DNA from: Balanoglossus misakiensis | Lineage: Eukaryota; Hemichordata | DNA length: 64,000 nt | Assembly (NCBI GenBank): GCA_040954595.2 | Contig: CM082594.2 | Span: 9,982,001-10,046,000, forward strand | Direction of reading: 5' to 3' | Part shown: positions 1 through 15,871 of the stretch, one piece after another | Layout of the letters: every line of letters starts with the position of its first letter | Position numbering within the stretch: the stretch's first letter is position 1 | Notes under the pieces: model-generated | Databases searched by the model: none | What the model saw: the letters and a program-made list of their open reading frames with translations, nothing else | Told to the model about the DNA's origin: nothing | Program-made: the position numbers and the translations under genes

Positions 1-2737
1 ATCATCAAAAAATGACAATTTTTCGACTTTGCGGAAAATCAAAATTTGGCCGATTTTTGAAAAAAACCATGGGTTATAGCTCAGGAAATCATCAAAAAAT
101 GACAATTTTTCGACTTTGCGGAAAATCAAAATTTGGCCGATTTTTGAAAAAAACCATGGGTTATAGCTCAGGAAATCATCAAAAAATGACAATTTTTTGA
201 ATTTGCGGAAAATCAAAATTTGGCCGATTTTTGAAAAAAACCATGGGTTATAGCTCAGGAAATCATCAAAAAATGACAATTTTTCGACATTGCGGAAAAT
301 CAAAATTTGGCCGATTTTTGAAAAAAACCATGGGTTATAGCTCAGGAAATCATCAAAAAATGACAATTTTTCAACTTTGCGGAAAATCAAAATTTGGCCG
401 ATTTTTGAAAAAAACCATGGGTTATAGCTCAGGAAATCATCAAAAAATGACAATTTTTCGACTTTGCGGAAAATCAAATTTTGGCCGATTTTTGAAAAAA
501 ACCATGGGTTATAGCTCAGGAAATCATCAAAAAATGACAATTTTTCGACTTTGCGGAAAATCAAATTTTGGCCGATTTTTGAAAAAAACCATGGGTTATA
601 GCTCAGGAAATCATCAAAAAATGACAATTTTTCGACTTTGCGGAAAATCAAAATTTGGCCGATTTTTGAAAAAAAACATGGGTTATAGCTAAGGAAATCA
701 TCAAAAAATGACAATTTTTCGACTGTGCGGAAAATCAAAATTTGGCCGATTTTTGAAAAAAACCATGGGTTATAGCTCAGGAAATCATCAAAAAATGACA
801 ATTTTTCGACTTTGCGGAAAATCAAAATTTGGCCGATTTTTGAAAAAAACCATGGGTTATAGCTCAGGAAATCATCAAAAAATGACAATTTTTCGACTTT
901 GCGGAAAATCAAAATTTGGCCGATTTTTGAAAAAAACCATGGGTTATAGCTCAGGAAATCATCAAAAAATGACAATTTTTCGACTTTGCGGAAAATCAAA
1001 ATTTGGCCGATTTTTGAAAAAAACCATGGGTTATAGCTCAGGAAATCATCAAAAAATGACAATTTTTCGACTTTGCGGAAAATCAAAATTTGGCCGATTT
1101 TTGAAAAAAACCATGGGTTATAGCTCAGGAAATCATCAAAAAATGACAATTTTTCGACTTCGCGGAAAATCAAAATTTGGCCGATTTTTGAAAAAAACCA
1201 TGGGTTATAGCTCAGGAAATCATCAAAAAATGACAATTTTTCGACTGTGCGGAAAATCAAAATTTGGCCGATTTTTGAAAAAAACCATGGGTTATAGCTC
1301 AGGAAATCATCAAAAAATGACAATTTTTCGACTTTGCGGAAAATGAAAATTTGGCCGATTTTTGAAAAAAACCATGGGTTATAGCTCAGGAAATCATCAA
1401 AAAATGACAATTTTTCGACTTTGCGGAAAATCAAAATTTGGCCGATTTTTGAAAAAAACCATGGGTTATAGCTCAGGAAATCATCAAAAAATGACAATTT
1501 TTCGACTTTGCGGAAAATGAAAATTTGGCCGATTTTTGAAAAAAACCATGGGTTATAGCTCAGGAAATCATCAAAAAATGACAATTTTTCGACTTTGCGG
1601 AAAATGAAAATTTGGCCGATTTTTGAAAAAAACCATGGGTTATAGCTCAGGAAATCATCAAAAAATGACAATTTTTCGACTTTGCGGAAAATGAAAATTT
1701 GGCCGATTTTTGAAAAAAACCATGGGTTATAGCTCAGGAAATCATCAAAAAATGACAATTTTTCGACTTTGCGGAAAATCAAAATTTGGCCGATTTTTGA
1801 AAAAAACCATGGGTTATAGCTCAGGAAATCATCAAAAAATGACAATTTTTCGACTTTGCGGAAAATGAAAATTTGGCCGATTTTTGAAAAAAACCATGGG
1901 TTATAGCTCAGGAAATCATCAAAAAATGACAATTTTTCGACTTTGCGGAAAATGAAAATTTGGCCGATTTTTGAAAAAAACCATGGGTTATAGCTCAGGA
2001 AATCATCAAAAAATGACAATTTTTCGACTTTGCGGAAAATCAAAATTTGGCCGATTTTTGAAAAAAACCATGGGTTATAGCTCAGGAAATCATCAAAAAA
2101 TGACAATTTTTCGACTTTGCGGAAAATCAAAATTTGGCCGATTTTTGAAAAAAACCATGGGTTATAGCTCAGGAAATCATCAAAAAATGACAATTTTTCG
2201 ACTTTGCGGAAAATCAAAATTTGGCCGATTTTTGAAAAAAACCATGGGTTATAGCTCAGGAAATCATCAAAAAATGACAATTTTTCGACTTTGCGGAAAA
2301 TCAAAATTTGGCCGATTTTTGAAAAAAACCATGGGTTATAGCTCAGGAAATCATCAAAAAATGACAATTTTTCGACTTTGCGGAAAATCAAAATTTGGCC
2401 GATTTTTGAAAAAAACCATGGGTTATAGCTCAGGAAATCATCAAAAAATGACAATTTTTCGACTTTGCGGAAAATCAAAATTTGGCCGATTTTTGAAAAA
2501 AACCATGGGTTATAGCTCAGGAAATCATCAAAAAATGACAATTTTTCGACTTTGCGGAAAATCAAAATTTGGCCGATTTTTGAAAAAAACCATGGGTTAT
2601 AGCTCAGGAAATCATCAAAAAATGACAATTTTTCGACTTTGCGGAAAATCAAATTTTGGCCGATTTTTGAAAAAAACCATGGGTTATAGCTCAGGAAATC
2701 ATCAAAAAATGACAATTTTTCGACTTTGCGGAAAATG

Positions 2738-5700
2738 AAAATTTGGCCGATTTTTGAAAAAAACCATGGGTTATAGCTCAGGAAATCATCAAAAAATGAC
2801 AATTTTTCGACTTTGCGGAAAATGAAAATTTGGCCGATTTTTGAAAAAAACCATGGGTTATAGCTCAGGAAATCATCAAAAAATGACAATTTTTCGACTT
2901 TGCGGAAAATCAAAATTTGGCCGATTTTTGAAAAAAATCATGGGTTATAGCTCAGGAAATCATCAAAAAATGACAATTTTTCGACTTTGCGGAAAATCAA
3001 AATTTGGCCGATTTTTGAAAAAAACCATGGGTTATAGCTCAGGAAATCATCAAAAAATGACAATTTTTCGACTTTGCGGAAAATCAAAATTTGGCCGATT
3101 TTTGAAAAAAACCATGGGTTATAGCTCAGGAAATCATCAAAAAATGACAATTTTTCGACTTTGCGGAAAATCAAAATTTGGCCGATTTTTGAAAAAAACC
3201 ATGGGTTATAGCTCAGGAAATCATCAAAAAATGACAATTTTTCGACTTTGCGGAAAATCAAAATTTGGCCGATTTTTGAAAAAAAACATGGGTTATAGCT
3301 AAGGAAATCATCAAAAAATGACAATTTTTCGACTGTGCGGAAAATCAAAATTTGGCCGATTTTTGAAAAAAACCATGGGTTATAGCTCAGGAAATCATCA
3401 AAAAATGACAATTTTTCGACTTTGCGGAAAATCAAAATTTGGCCGATTTTTGAAAAAAACCATGGGTTATAGCTCAGGAAATCATCAAAAAATGACAATT
3501 TTTTGAATTTGCGGAAAATCAAAATTTGGCCGATTTTTGAAAAAAACCATGGGTTATAGCTCAGGAAATCATCAAAAAATGACAATTTTTCGACTTTGCG
3601 GAAAATCAAAATTTGGCCGATTTTTGAAAAAAACCATGGGTTATAGCTCAGGAAATCATCAAAAAATGACATTTTTTCGACTTTGCGGAAAATCAAAATT
3701 TGGCCGATTTTTGAAAAAAACCATGGGTTATAGCTCAGGAAATCATCAAAAAATGACAATTTTTCGACTGTGCGGAAAATCAAATTTTGGCCGATTTTTG
3801 AAAAAAACCATGGGTTATAGCTCAGGAAATCATCAAAAAATGACAATTTTTCGACTTTGCGGAAAATCAAAATTTGGCCGATTTTTGAAAAAAACCATGG
3901 GTTATAGCTCAGGAAATCATCAAAAAATGACAATTTTTCGACTTTGCGGAAAATCAAAATTTGGCCGATTTTTGAAAAAAACCATGGGTTATAGCTCAGG
4001 AAATCATCAAAAAATGACAATTTTTCGACTTTGCGGAAAATCAAAATTTGGCCGATTTTTGAAAAAAACCATGGGTTATAGCTCAGGAAATCATCAAAAA
4101 ATGACAATTTTTCGACTTTGCGGAAAATCAAAATTTGGCCGATTTTTGAAAAAAACCATGGGTTATAGCTCAGGAAATCATCAAAAAATGACAATTTTTC
4201 GACTTTGCGGAAAATCAAAATTTGGCCGATTTTTGAAAAAAACCATGGGTTATAGCTCAGGAAATCATCAAAAAATGACAATTTTTCGACTTTGCGGAAA
4301 ATGAAAATTTGGCCGATTTTTGAAAAAAACCATGGGTTATAGCTCAGGAAATCATCAAAAAATGACAATTTTTCGACTTTGCGGAAAATGAAAATTTGGC
4401 CGATTTTTGAAAAAAACCATGGGTTATAGCTCAGGAAATCATCAAAAAATGACAATTTTTCGACTTTGCGGAAAATCAAAATTTGGCCGATTTTTGAAAA
4501 AAACCATGGGTTATAGCTCAGGAAATCATCAAAAAATGACAATTTTTCGACTTTGCGGAAAATGAAAATTTGGCCGATTTTTGAAAAAAACCATGGGTTA
4601 TAGCTCAGGAAATCATCAAAAAATGACAATTTTTCGACTTTGCGGAAAATCAAAATTTGGCCGATTTTTGAAAAAAACCATGGGTTATAGCTCAGGAAAT
4701 CATCAAAAAATGACAATTTTTCGACTTTGCGGAAAATCAAAATTTGGCCGATTTTTGAAAAAAACCATGGGTTATAGCTCAGGAAATCATCAAAAAATGA
4801 CAATTTTTCGACTTTGCGGAAAATCAAAATTTGGCCGATTTTTGAAAAAAACCATGGGTTATAGCTCAGGAAATCATCAAAAAATGACAATTTTTCGACT
4901 TTGCGGAAAATCAAAATTTGGCCGATTTTTGAAAAAAACCATGGGTTATAGCTCAGGAAATCATCAAAAAATGACAATTTTTCGACTTTGCGGAAAATCA
5001 AAATTTGGCCGATTTTTGAAAAAAAACATGGGTTATAGCTAAGGAAATCATCAAAAAATGACAATTTTTCGACTGTGCGGAAAATCAAAATTTGGCCGAT
5101 TTTTGAAAAAAACCATGGGTTATAGCTCAGGAAATCATCAAAAAATGACAATTTTTCGACTTTGCGGAAAATCAAAATTTGGCCGATTTTTGAAAAAAAC
5201 CATGGGTTATAGCTCAGGAAATCATCAAAAAATGACAATTTTTTGAATTTGCGGAAAATCAAAATTTGGCCGATTTTTGAAAAAAACCATGGGTTATAGC
5301 TCAGGAAATCATCAAAAAATGACAATTTTTCGACTTTGCGGAAAATCAAAATTTGGCCGATTTTTGAAAAAAACCATGGGTTATAGCTCAGGAAATCATC
5401 AAAAAATGACATTTTTTCGACTTTGCGGAAAATCAAAATTTGGCCGATTTTTGAAAAAAACCATGGGTTATAGCTCAGGAAATCATCAAAAAATGACAAT
5501 TTTTCGACTGTGCGGAAAATCAAATTTTGGCCGATTTTTGAAAAAAACCATGGGTTATAGCTCAGGAAATCATCAAAAAATGACAATTTTTCGACTTTGC
5601 GGAAAATCAAAATTTGGCCGATTTTTGAAAAAAACCATGGGTTATAGCTCAGGAAATCATCAAAAAATGACAATTTTTCGACTTTGCGGAAAATCAAAAT

Positions 5701-6303
5701 TTGGCCGATTTTTGAAAAAAACCATGGGTTATAGCTCAGGAAATCATCAAAAAATGACAATTTTTCGACTTTGCGGAAAATCAAAATTTGGCCGATTTTT
5801 GAAAAAAACCATGGGTTATAGCTCAGGAAATCATCAAAAAATGACAATTTTTCGACTTTGCGGAAAATCAAAATTTGGCCGATTTTTGAAAAAAACCATG
5901 GGTTATAGCTCAGGAAATCATCAAAAAATGACAATTTTTCGACTTTGCGGAAAATCAAAATTTGGCCGATTTTTGAAAAAAACCATGGGTTATAGCTCAG
6001 GAAATCATCAAAAAATGACAATTTTTCGACTTTGCGGAAAATGAAAATTTGGCCGATTTTTGAAAAAAACCATGGGTTATAGCTCAGGAAATCATCAAAA
6101 AATGACAATTTTTCGACTTTGCGGAAAATGAAAATTTGGCCGATTTTTGAAAAAAACCATGGGTTATAGCTCAGGAAATCATCAAAAAATGACAATTTTT
6201 CGACTTTGCGGAAAATCAAAATTTGGCCGATTTTTGAAAAAAACCATGGGTTATAGCTCAGGAAATCATCAAAAAATGACAATTTTTCGACTTTGCGGAA
6301 AAT
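2738..6303. repeat. 1,740-bp higher-order repeat in the satellite (two copies)
   Basis: Positions 2738-4563 reappear at 4478-6303, an offset of 1,740 bp or exactly 20 monomers. I saw one difference (2939 T versus C). Rare diagnostic variants recur at the same places in both copies: the aaaaacatggg/ctaagg monomer at about 3285 and 5025, the ttttttgaattt monomer at 3500 and 5240, the acatttttt variant at 3670 and 5410, and the ctgtg/tcaaatttt monomer at 3770 and 5510. The match ends where one copy has gaaaatg and the other gaaaatc (2737 and 4564). This indicates a recent 20-monomer duplication by unequal exchange. A shorter, older relative sits at about 190-700. Confidence 0.93.
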
Positions 6304-8389
6304 CAAAATTTGGCCGATTTTTGAAAAAAACCATGGGTTATAGCTCAGGAAATCATCAAAAAATGACAATTTTTCGACTTTGCGGAAAATCAAAATTTGG
6401 CCGATTTTTGAAAAAAACCATGGGTTATAGCTCAGGAAATCATCAAAAAATGACAATTTTTCGACTTTGCGGAAAATCAAAATTTGGCCGATTTTTGAAA
6501 AAAACCTTGGGTTATAGCTCAGGAAATCATCAAAAAATGACAATTTTTCGACTTTGCGGAAAATGAAAATTTGGCCGATTTTTGAAAAAAACCATGGGTT
6601 ATAGCTCAGGAAATCATCAAAAAATGACAATTTTTCGACTTTGCGGAAAATCGAAATTTGGCCGATTTTTGAAAAAAACCATGGGTTATAGCTCAGGAAA
6701 TCATCAAAAAATGACAATTTTTCGACTTTGCGGAAAATCGAAATTTGGCCGATTTTTGAAAAAAACCATGGGTTATAGCTCAGGAAATCATCAAAAAATG
6801 ACAATTTTTCGACTGTGCGGAAAATCGAATTTTGGCCGATTTTTGAAAAAAACCATGGGTTATAGCTCAGGAAATCATCAAAAAATGACAATTTTTCGAC
6901 TGTGCGGAAAATCAAAATTTGGCCGATTTTTGAAAAAAACCATGGGTTATAGCTCAGGAAATCATCAAAAAATGACAATTTTTCGACTTTGCGGAAAATC
7001 AAAATTTGGCCGATTTTTGAAAAAAACCATGGGTTATAGCTCAGGAAATCATCAAAAAATGACAATTTTTCGACTTTGCGGAAAATCAAAATTTGGCCGA
7101 TTTTTGAAAAAAACCATGGGTTATAGCTCAGGAAATCATCAAAAAATGACAATTTTTCGACTTTGCGGAAAATCAAAATTTGGCCGATTTTTGAAAAAAA
7201 CCATGGGTTATAGCTCAGGAAATCATCAAAAAATGACAATTTTTCGACTTTGCGGAAAATGAAAATTTGGCCGATTTTTGAAAAAAACCATGGGTTATAG
7301 CTCAGGAAATCATCAAAAAATGACAATTTTTCGACTTTGCGGAAAATGAAAATTTGGCCGATTTTTGAAAAAAACCATGGGTTATAGCTCAGGAAATCAT
7401 CAAAAAATGACAATTTTTCGACTTTGCGGAAAATCAAAATTTGGCCGATTTTTGAAAAAAACCATGGGTTATAGCTCAGGAAATCATCAAAAAATGACAA
7501 TTTTTCGACTTTGCGGAAAATCAAAATTTGGCCGATTTTTGAAAAAAACCATGGGTTATAGCTCAGGAAATCATCAAAAAATGACAATTTTTCGACTTTG
7601 CGGAAAATCAAAATTTGGCCGATTTTTGAAAAAAACCATGGGTTATAGCTCAGGAAATCATCAAAAAATGACAATTTTTCGACTTTGCGGAAAATCAAAA
7701 TTTGGCCGATTTTTGAAAAAAACCATGGGTTATAGCTCAGGAAATCATCAAAAAATGACAATTTTTCGACTTTGCGGAAAATCAAAATTTGGCCGATTTT
7801 TGAAAAAAACCATGGGTTATAGCTCAGGAAATCATCAAAAAATGACAATTTTTCGACTTTGCGGAAAATCAAAATTTGGCCGATTTTTGAAAAAAACCAT
7901 GGGTTATAGCTCAGGAAATCATCAAAAAATGACAATTTTTCGACTTTGCGGAAAATCAAAATTTGGCCGATTTTTGAAAAAAACCATGGGTTATAGCTCA
8001 GGAAATCATCAAAAAATGACAATTTTTCGACTTTGCGGAAAATCAAAATTTGGCCGATTTTTGAAAAAAACCATGGGTTATAGCTCAGGAAATCATCAAA
8101 AAATGACAATTTTTCGACTTTGCGGAAAATCAAAATTTGGCCGATTTTTGAAAAAAACCATGGGTTATAGCTCAGGAAATCATCAAAAAATGACAATTTT
8201 TCGACTTTGCGGAAAATCAAAATTTGGCCGATTTTTGAAAAAAACCATGGGTTATAGCTCAGGAAATCATCAAAAAATGACAATTTTTCGACTTTGCGGA
8301 AAATCAAAATTTGGCCGATTTTTGAAAAAAACCATGGGTTATAGCTCAGGAAATCATCAAAAAATGACAATTTTTCGACTTTGCGGAAA

Positions 8390-9830
8390 ATGAAAATTTG
8401 GCCGATTTTTGAAAAAAACCATGGGTTATAGCTCAGGAAATCATCAAAAAATGACAATTTTTCGACTTTGCGGAAAATGAAAATTTGGCCGATTTTTGAA
8501 AAAAACCATGGGTTATAGCTCAGGAAATCATCAAAAAATGACAATTTTTCGACTTTGCGGAAAATGAAAATTTGGCCGATTTTTGAAAAAAACCATGGGT
8601 TATAGCTCAGGAAATCATCAAAAAATGACAATTTTTCGACTTTGCGGAAAATCAAAATTTGGCCGATTTTTGAAAAAAAACCATGGGTTATAGCTCAGGA
8701 AATCATCAAAAAATGACAATTTTTCGACTTTGCGGAAAATCAAAATTTGGCCGATTTTTGAAAAAAACCATGGGTTATAGCTCAGGAAATCATCAAAAAA
8801 TGACAATTTTTCGACTTTGCGGAAAATCAAAATTTGGCCGATTTTTGAAAAAAACCATGGGTTATAGCTCAGGAAATCATCAAAAAATGACAATTTTTCG
8901 ACTTTGCGGAAAATCAAAATTTGGCCGATTTTTGAAAAAAACCATGGGTTATAGCTCAGGAAATCATCAAAAAATGACAATTTTTCGACTTTGCGGAAAA
9001 TCAAAATTTGGCCGATTTTTGAAAAAAACCATGGGTTATAGCTCAGGAAATCATCAAAAAATGACAATTTTTCGACTTTGCGGAAAATCAAAATTTGGCC
9101 GATTTTTGAAAAAAACCATGGGTTATAGCTCAGGAAATCATCAAAAAATGACAATTTTTCGACTTTGCGGAAAATGAAAATTTGGCCGATTTTTGAAAAA
9201 AACCATGGGTTATAGCTCAGGAAATCATCAAAAAATGACAATTTTTCGACTTTGCGGAAAATGAAAATTTGGCCGATTTTTGAAAAAAACCATGGGTTAT
9301 AGCTCAGGAAATCATCAAAAAATGACAATTTTTCGACTTTGCGGAAAATGAAAATTTGGCCGATTTTTGAAAAAAACCATGGGTTATAGCTCAGGAAATC
9401 ATCAAAAAATGACAATTTTTCGACTTTGCGGAAAATCAAAATTTGGCCGATTTTTGAAAAAAAACCATGGGTTATAGCTCAGGAAATCATCAAAAAATGA
9501 CAATTTTTCGACTTTGCGGAAAATCAAAATTTGGCCGATTTTTGAAAAAAACCATGGGTTATAGCTCAGGAAATCATCAAAAAATGACAATTTTTCGACT
9601 TTGCGGAAAATCAAAATTTGGCCGATTTTTGAAAAAAACCATGGGTTATAGCTCAGGAAATCATCAAAAAATGACAATTTTTCGACTTTGCGGAAAATCA
9701 AAATTTGGCCGATTTTTGAAAAAAACCATGGGTTATAGCTCAGGAAATCATCAAAAAATGACAATTTTTCGACTTTGCGGAAAATCAAAATTTGGCCGAT
9801 TTTTGAAAAAAACCATGGGTTATAGCTAAG
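8390..9830. repeat. 784-bp higher-order repeat in the satellite
   Basis: Three consecutive gaaaatgaaaatt monomers (near 8390, 8477 and 8564) are followed by a monomer with an eight-A run (near 8680) and then canonical monomers. The same series recurs 784 bp later (near 9174, 9261, 9348, then 9465). The offset is nine monomers plus one base, the extra base being the inserted A, so the insertion predates the duplication. Confidence 0.85.
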
Positions 9831-10066
9831 GAAATCATCAAAAAATGACAATTTTTCGATTGTGCGGAAAATCAAAATTTGGCCGATTTTTGAAAAAAAC
9901 CATGGGTTATAGCTCAGGAAATCATCAAAAAATGACAATTTTTCGACTTTGCGGAAAATCAAAATTTGGCCGATTTTTGAAAAAAACCATGGGTTATAGC
10001 TCAGGAAATCATCAAAAAATGACAATTTTTCGACTTTGCGGAAAATCAAAATTTGGCCGATTTTTG

Positions 10067-10439
10067 AAAAAATCATGGGTTATAGCTCATGAAAATCATC
10101 CAAAAATGAGAATTTTTCGACTTTGCGGAATTTCAAAATTTGGCCGATTTTTGAAAAAATCATGGGTTATAGCTCATGAAAATCATCCAAAAATGAGAAT
10201 TTTTCGACTTTGCGGAATTTCAAAATTTGGCCGATTTTTGAAAAAATCATGGGTTATAGGTCATGAAAATCTTCAAAAATCGACGATTTTTCGAGTTTGC
10301 GAATTTTCAAAATTTCTTCGATTTTGAAAAAAAATCATGGGTTTTAGCTCATGATAATCATCCAAAAATGACAATTTTTCGACTTTGCGAATTTTGAAAT
10401 TTTTTTCATTTTTTCAAAAAATCATCAACTTTTGATGAT
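10067..10439. repeat. Degenerate edge of the satellite with terminal palindrome
   Basis: The last monomers decay progressively. From about 10,070 they read aaaaaatcatgggttatagc and ctcatgaaaatcatcc, then tttgcggaatttcaaaat. By 10,300-10,400 only fragments such as tttttcgactttgcga remain. The array stops at 10,421-10,439, where atcatcaa and ttgatgat form an inverted repeat with a 3-bp spacer. Unique DNA follows. Decay toward the edge is typical of satellites homogenised mainly in their interior. Confidence 0.85.
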
Positions 10440-10710
10440 AACGTTTATTTGGTCAATAAATTCACATTGGGTAAAATTCGATTTGTCGTTCTCGTCACTC
10501 ACACCGTAAAAAGTATAAAAATGACACTGTGGAAGATTAATAGTGGTTTAGTTTACTTTGGACATTTAATATGCAAACACGGACAATAGTCGACAGGTAC
10601 TGCAGTATACTGTCAACAATACACTGGAGCGCCAGTCACCACTCTCTCTTAACAGGTGATTTTTGCAGCACGAGAGTACGGCATTTCAGGCCCAGGAACA
10701 CCAGCCAAGT
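10440..10710 (+). promoter_or_regulatory. Candidate promoter and 5' leader of the esterase gene
   Basis: This is the unique stretch between the satellite and the esterase start codon. A TATA-like TATAAAA lies at 10,514-10,520, about 195 bp upstream of the chosen ATG at 10,711. Possible acceptor-like cag motifs near 10,655-10,670 leave room for a non-coding first exon. The start site itself is not visible. Confidence 0.35.
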
Positions 10711-14292
<3,582 letters not shown>

Positions 14293-14406
14293 TACACAGT
14301 CATATTCCGACTTAGTCTACACATATGCGCTGTACGTGTTTTTGAATGTCATCATACGCCAAACTTCCCAGTAGACTTGATCAAGTCTATTTGCTTATTA
14401 TTTCAT

Positions 14407-14412
14407 AATAAA
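14407..14412 (+). terminator. Poly(A) signal of the esterase gene
   Basis: AATAAA lies 115 bp after the stop codon, inside an overlapping aataaataaa run. A second copy is at 15,274-15,279 in the duplicated segment. Confidence 0.6.
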
Positions 14413-14474
14413 TAAATTTCAGAAAATTTTGTTTCGAGTCTGGTCAGGTGTATGGAGTGCGGAACGCGTAGCGC

Positions 14475-15159
14475 GACGCATGTTCCCACCGTCTCAGCCG
14501 ATCCATGGGCCACGTGGAATAGAGCAGTCCATTTTGAGGACGTACCCTTCGTTTTTGGCTCCCACTTTAACGATGCACTGAATTCATCGATGACCGAGGA
14601 GGAAGTCACTTTGTCTCTTAGAATCATGAAATATTGGACAAACTTCGCCAAAACAGGGTATAGAAATTTTACATGCACGATTTTTTGTTTCAACTCGTGT
14701 GGTGGTGAGGATACATCAACAGTAAAAGAACCATTTTCCAAATCATTTTTTGTGTGTTACACGCTCTCCCATAATATTACTCTGTCAATTGTATTTTATT
14801 TAGTCATCCAAATTATATATTTCAGCAACCCCAACAATGACAGCGAGCATGAGGATCAATTCGTCGATGAAGATCACCCTGACTGGCCGTTATTTGAAGT
14901 AACAAGACTGGAGTCTAAAGACATTTCAGTAGCTATGGAAAACAAGCAAGGCGTAAAAGCCCGCGAGTGTGCGTTCTGGAATGACTTTCTTCCGAAATTC
15001 GCAGAACAGTCAGAAGAAGATAGAGATCGAGAAGAGGATGGAGATGGAGACACCGGTGGTGATCAGTGTGTCGGTGGAGCAGACTCTGGTCTGATGGGGA
15101 TGTCTTCATACATAAATTCGGTTACTTTACTGATCACGTGGTTCGCTCTCGCCATGTAA
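14475..15159 (+). pseudogene. Duplicated 3' fragment of the esterase (exon 6 end plus exon 7)
   Basis: This second copy encodes only the C-terminal part: the His-containing end of exon 6, the intron with the gtatag donor, and exon 7 beginning at 14,826 with an intact acceptor and stop. It lacks the signal peptide, oxyanion hole, Ser and Glu, so it cannot be an active esterase by itself. Exon 6 of the intact gene could splice to the exon-7 copy at 14,826 and give the same protein with a different 3' UTR. Confidence 0.85.
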
Positions 15160-15559
15160 TACACAGTCATATTCCGACTTAGTCTACACATATGCGCTGT
15201 ACGTGTTTTTGAATGTCATCATACGCCAAACTTCCCAGTAGACTTGATCAAGTCTATTTGCTTATTATTTCATAATAAATAAATTTCAGAAAATTTTGTT
15301 TCGAGTCTGGTCAGGTGTATGGAGTGCGGAACGCGTAGCGTAGTACAAATAGCGAATTGCATTGTGGGTGTTTTACCCAGCTGAGTATAGCGCCACCACA
15401 TCCATATTGCAAATATCTTTTGTTTAAAGATCTTTATTGCATCATTCTCCACAACAGACTAGCTACATCGCGATATTGCGAGACGAGACGTCGACCGACG
15501 ATAATTTAAGGGATTCTGTGGCCACTAAAGGTATTCCGAGAGAGATGCATGCATATATT

Positions 15560-15871
15560 ATTCAAACGTGATTACTTTCCGATCCATTAACTTGTATTCT
15601 CTTTTGCTTTGGTCGTCTGTCAGTGGCGGCCATTTTGAAAGTGACGTCGACGAGAGTACAAAAGGTTGAATCATCGACAACGGACCGTTTGATTGGTGGT
15701 GTGTGTTTGTCCACTTACGTGGTACCCAGCTGGGACATTCATAGTTCACACTCGATTTGAGGATCACACGCACTTTGTACACCTGACCCATGCTTTAGAC
15801 GCGTGGCTACATAGCTTTGTACACTCTACGCTGTCTGTGTCTGCAGCGCAGCGGGTTGATCACCGGTCAAA
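15560..15871 (+). promoter_or_regulatory. Candidate promoter of the VPS4-like gene
   Basis: The stretch upstream of the start codon at 15,872 contains GGCCATTTTG (15,628-15,637, a YY1-like motif) and TGACGTCG (15,642-15,649, a CRE-like motif), a pairing common in housekeeping promoters. No TATA box is evident. Positions 15,341-15,560 otherwise hold nothing I recognise. Confidence 0.4.

Larger units (their letters stand above)
1..10066. repeat. 87-bp tandem satellite array (about 115 copies)
   Basis: The same 87-bp unit is repeated head to tail from the first base. Each unit carries the landmarks aatcatcaaaaaatgac, cgactttgcggaaaatc, tttggccgattttt and accatgggttatagctca. The first two units begin at 1 and 88, and the spacing holds almost throughout. 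Copies differ by rare substitutions, for example tca to tga in the middle of the unit, ctttg to ctgtg, and ctcagg to ctaagg. Two copies carry one extra A in the A-run before ccatggg (near 8,680 and 9,465). Because 87 is a multiple of three, long open frames occur on both strands, but these are a by-product of the period. There are no unique spacers, so this is not a CRISPR array. It continues beyond the left edge of the window. Confidence 0.97.

Noticed and set aside
2938-8655. A 1,905-aa minus-strand protein, and many plus-strand proteins with MGYSSGNHQKMTIF repeats
   Set aside because: They only read through the 87-bp satellite, whose period is divisible by three. There are no gene boundaries, no codon bias and no domain.
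1-10066. CRISPR-like array
   Set aside because: There are no unique spacers; the whole 87-bp unit repeats, and the surrounding genes are animal.
14452-15159. A second, independent esterase gene
   Set aside because: It is an 867-bp copy of the 3' end only, with no start, signal peptide, Ser or Glu of the triad.
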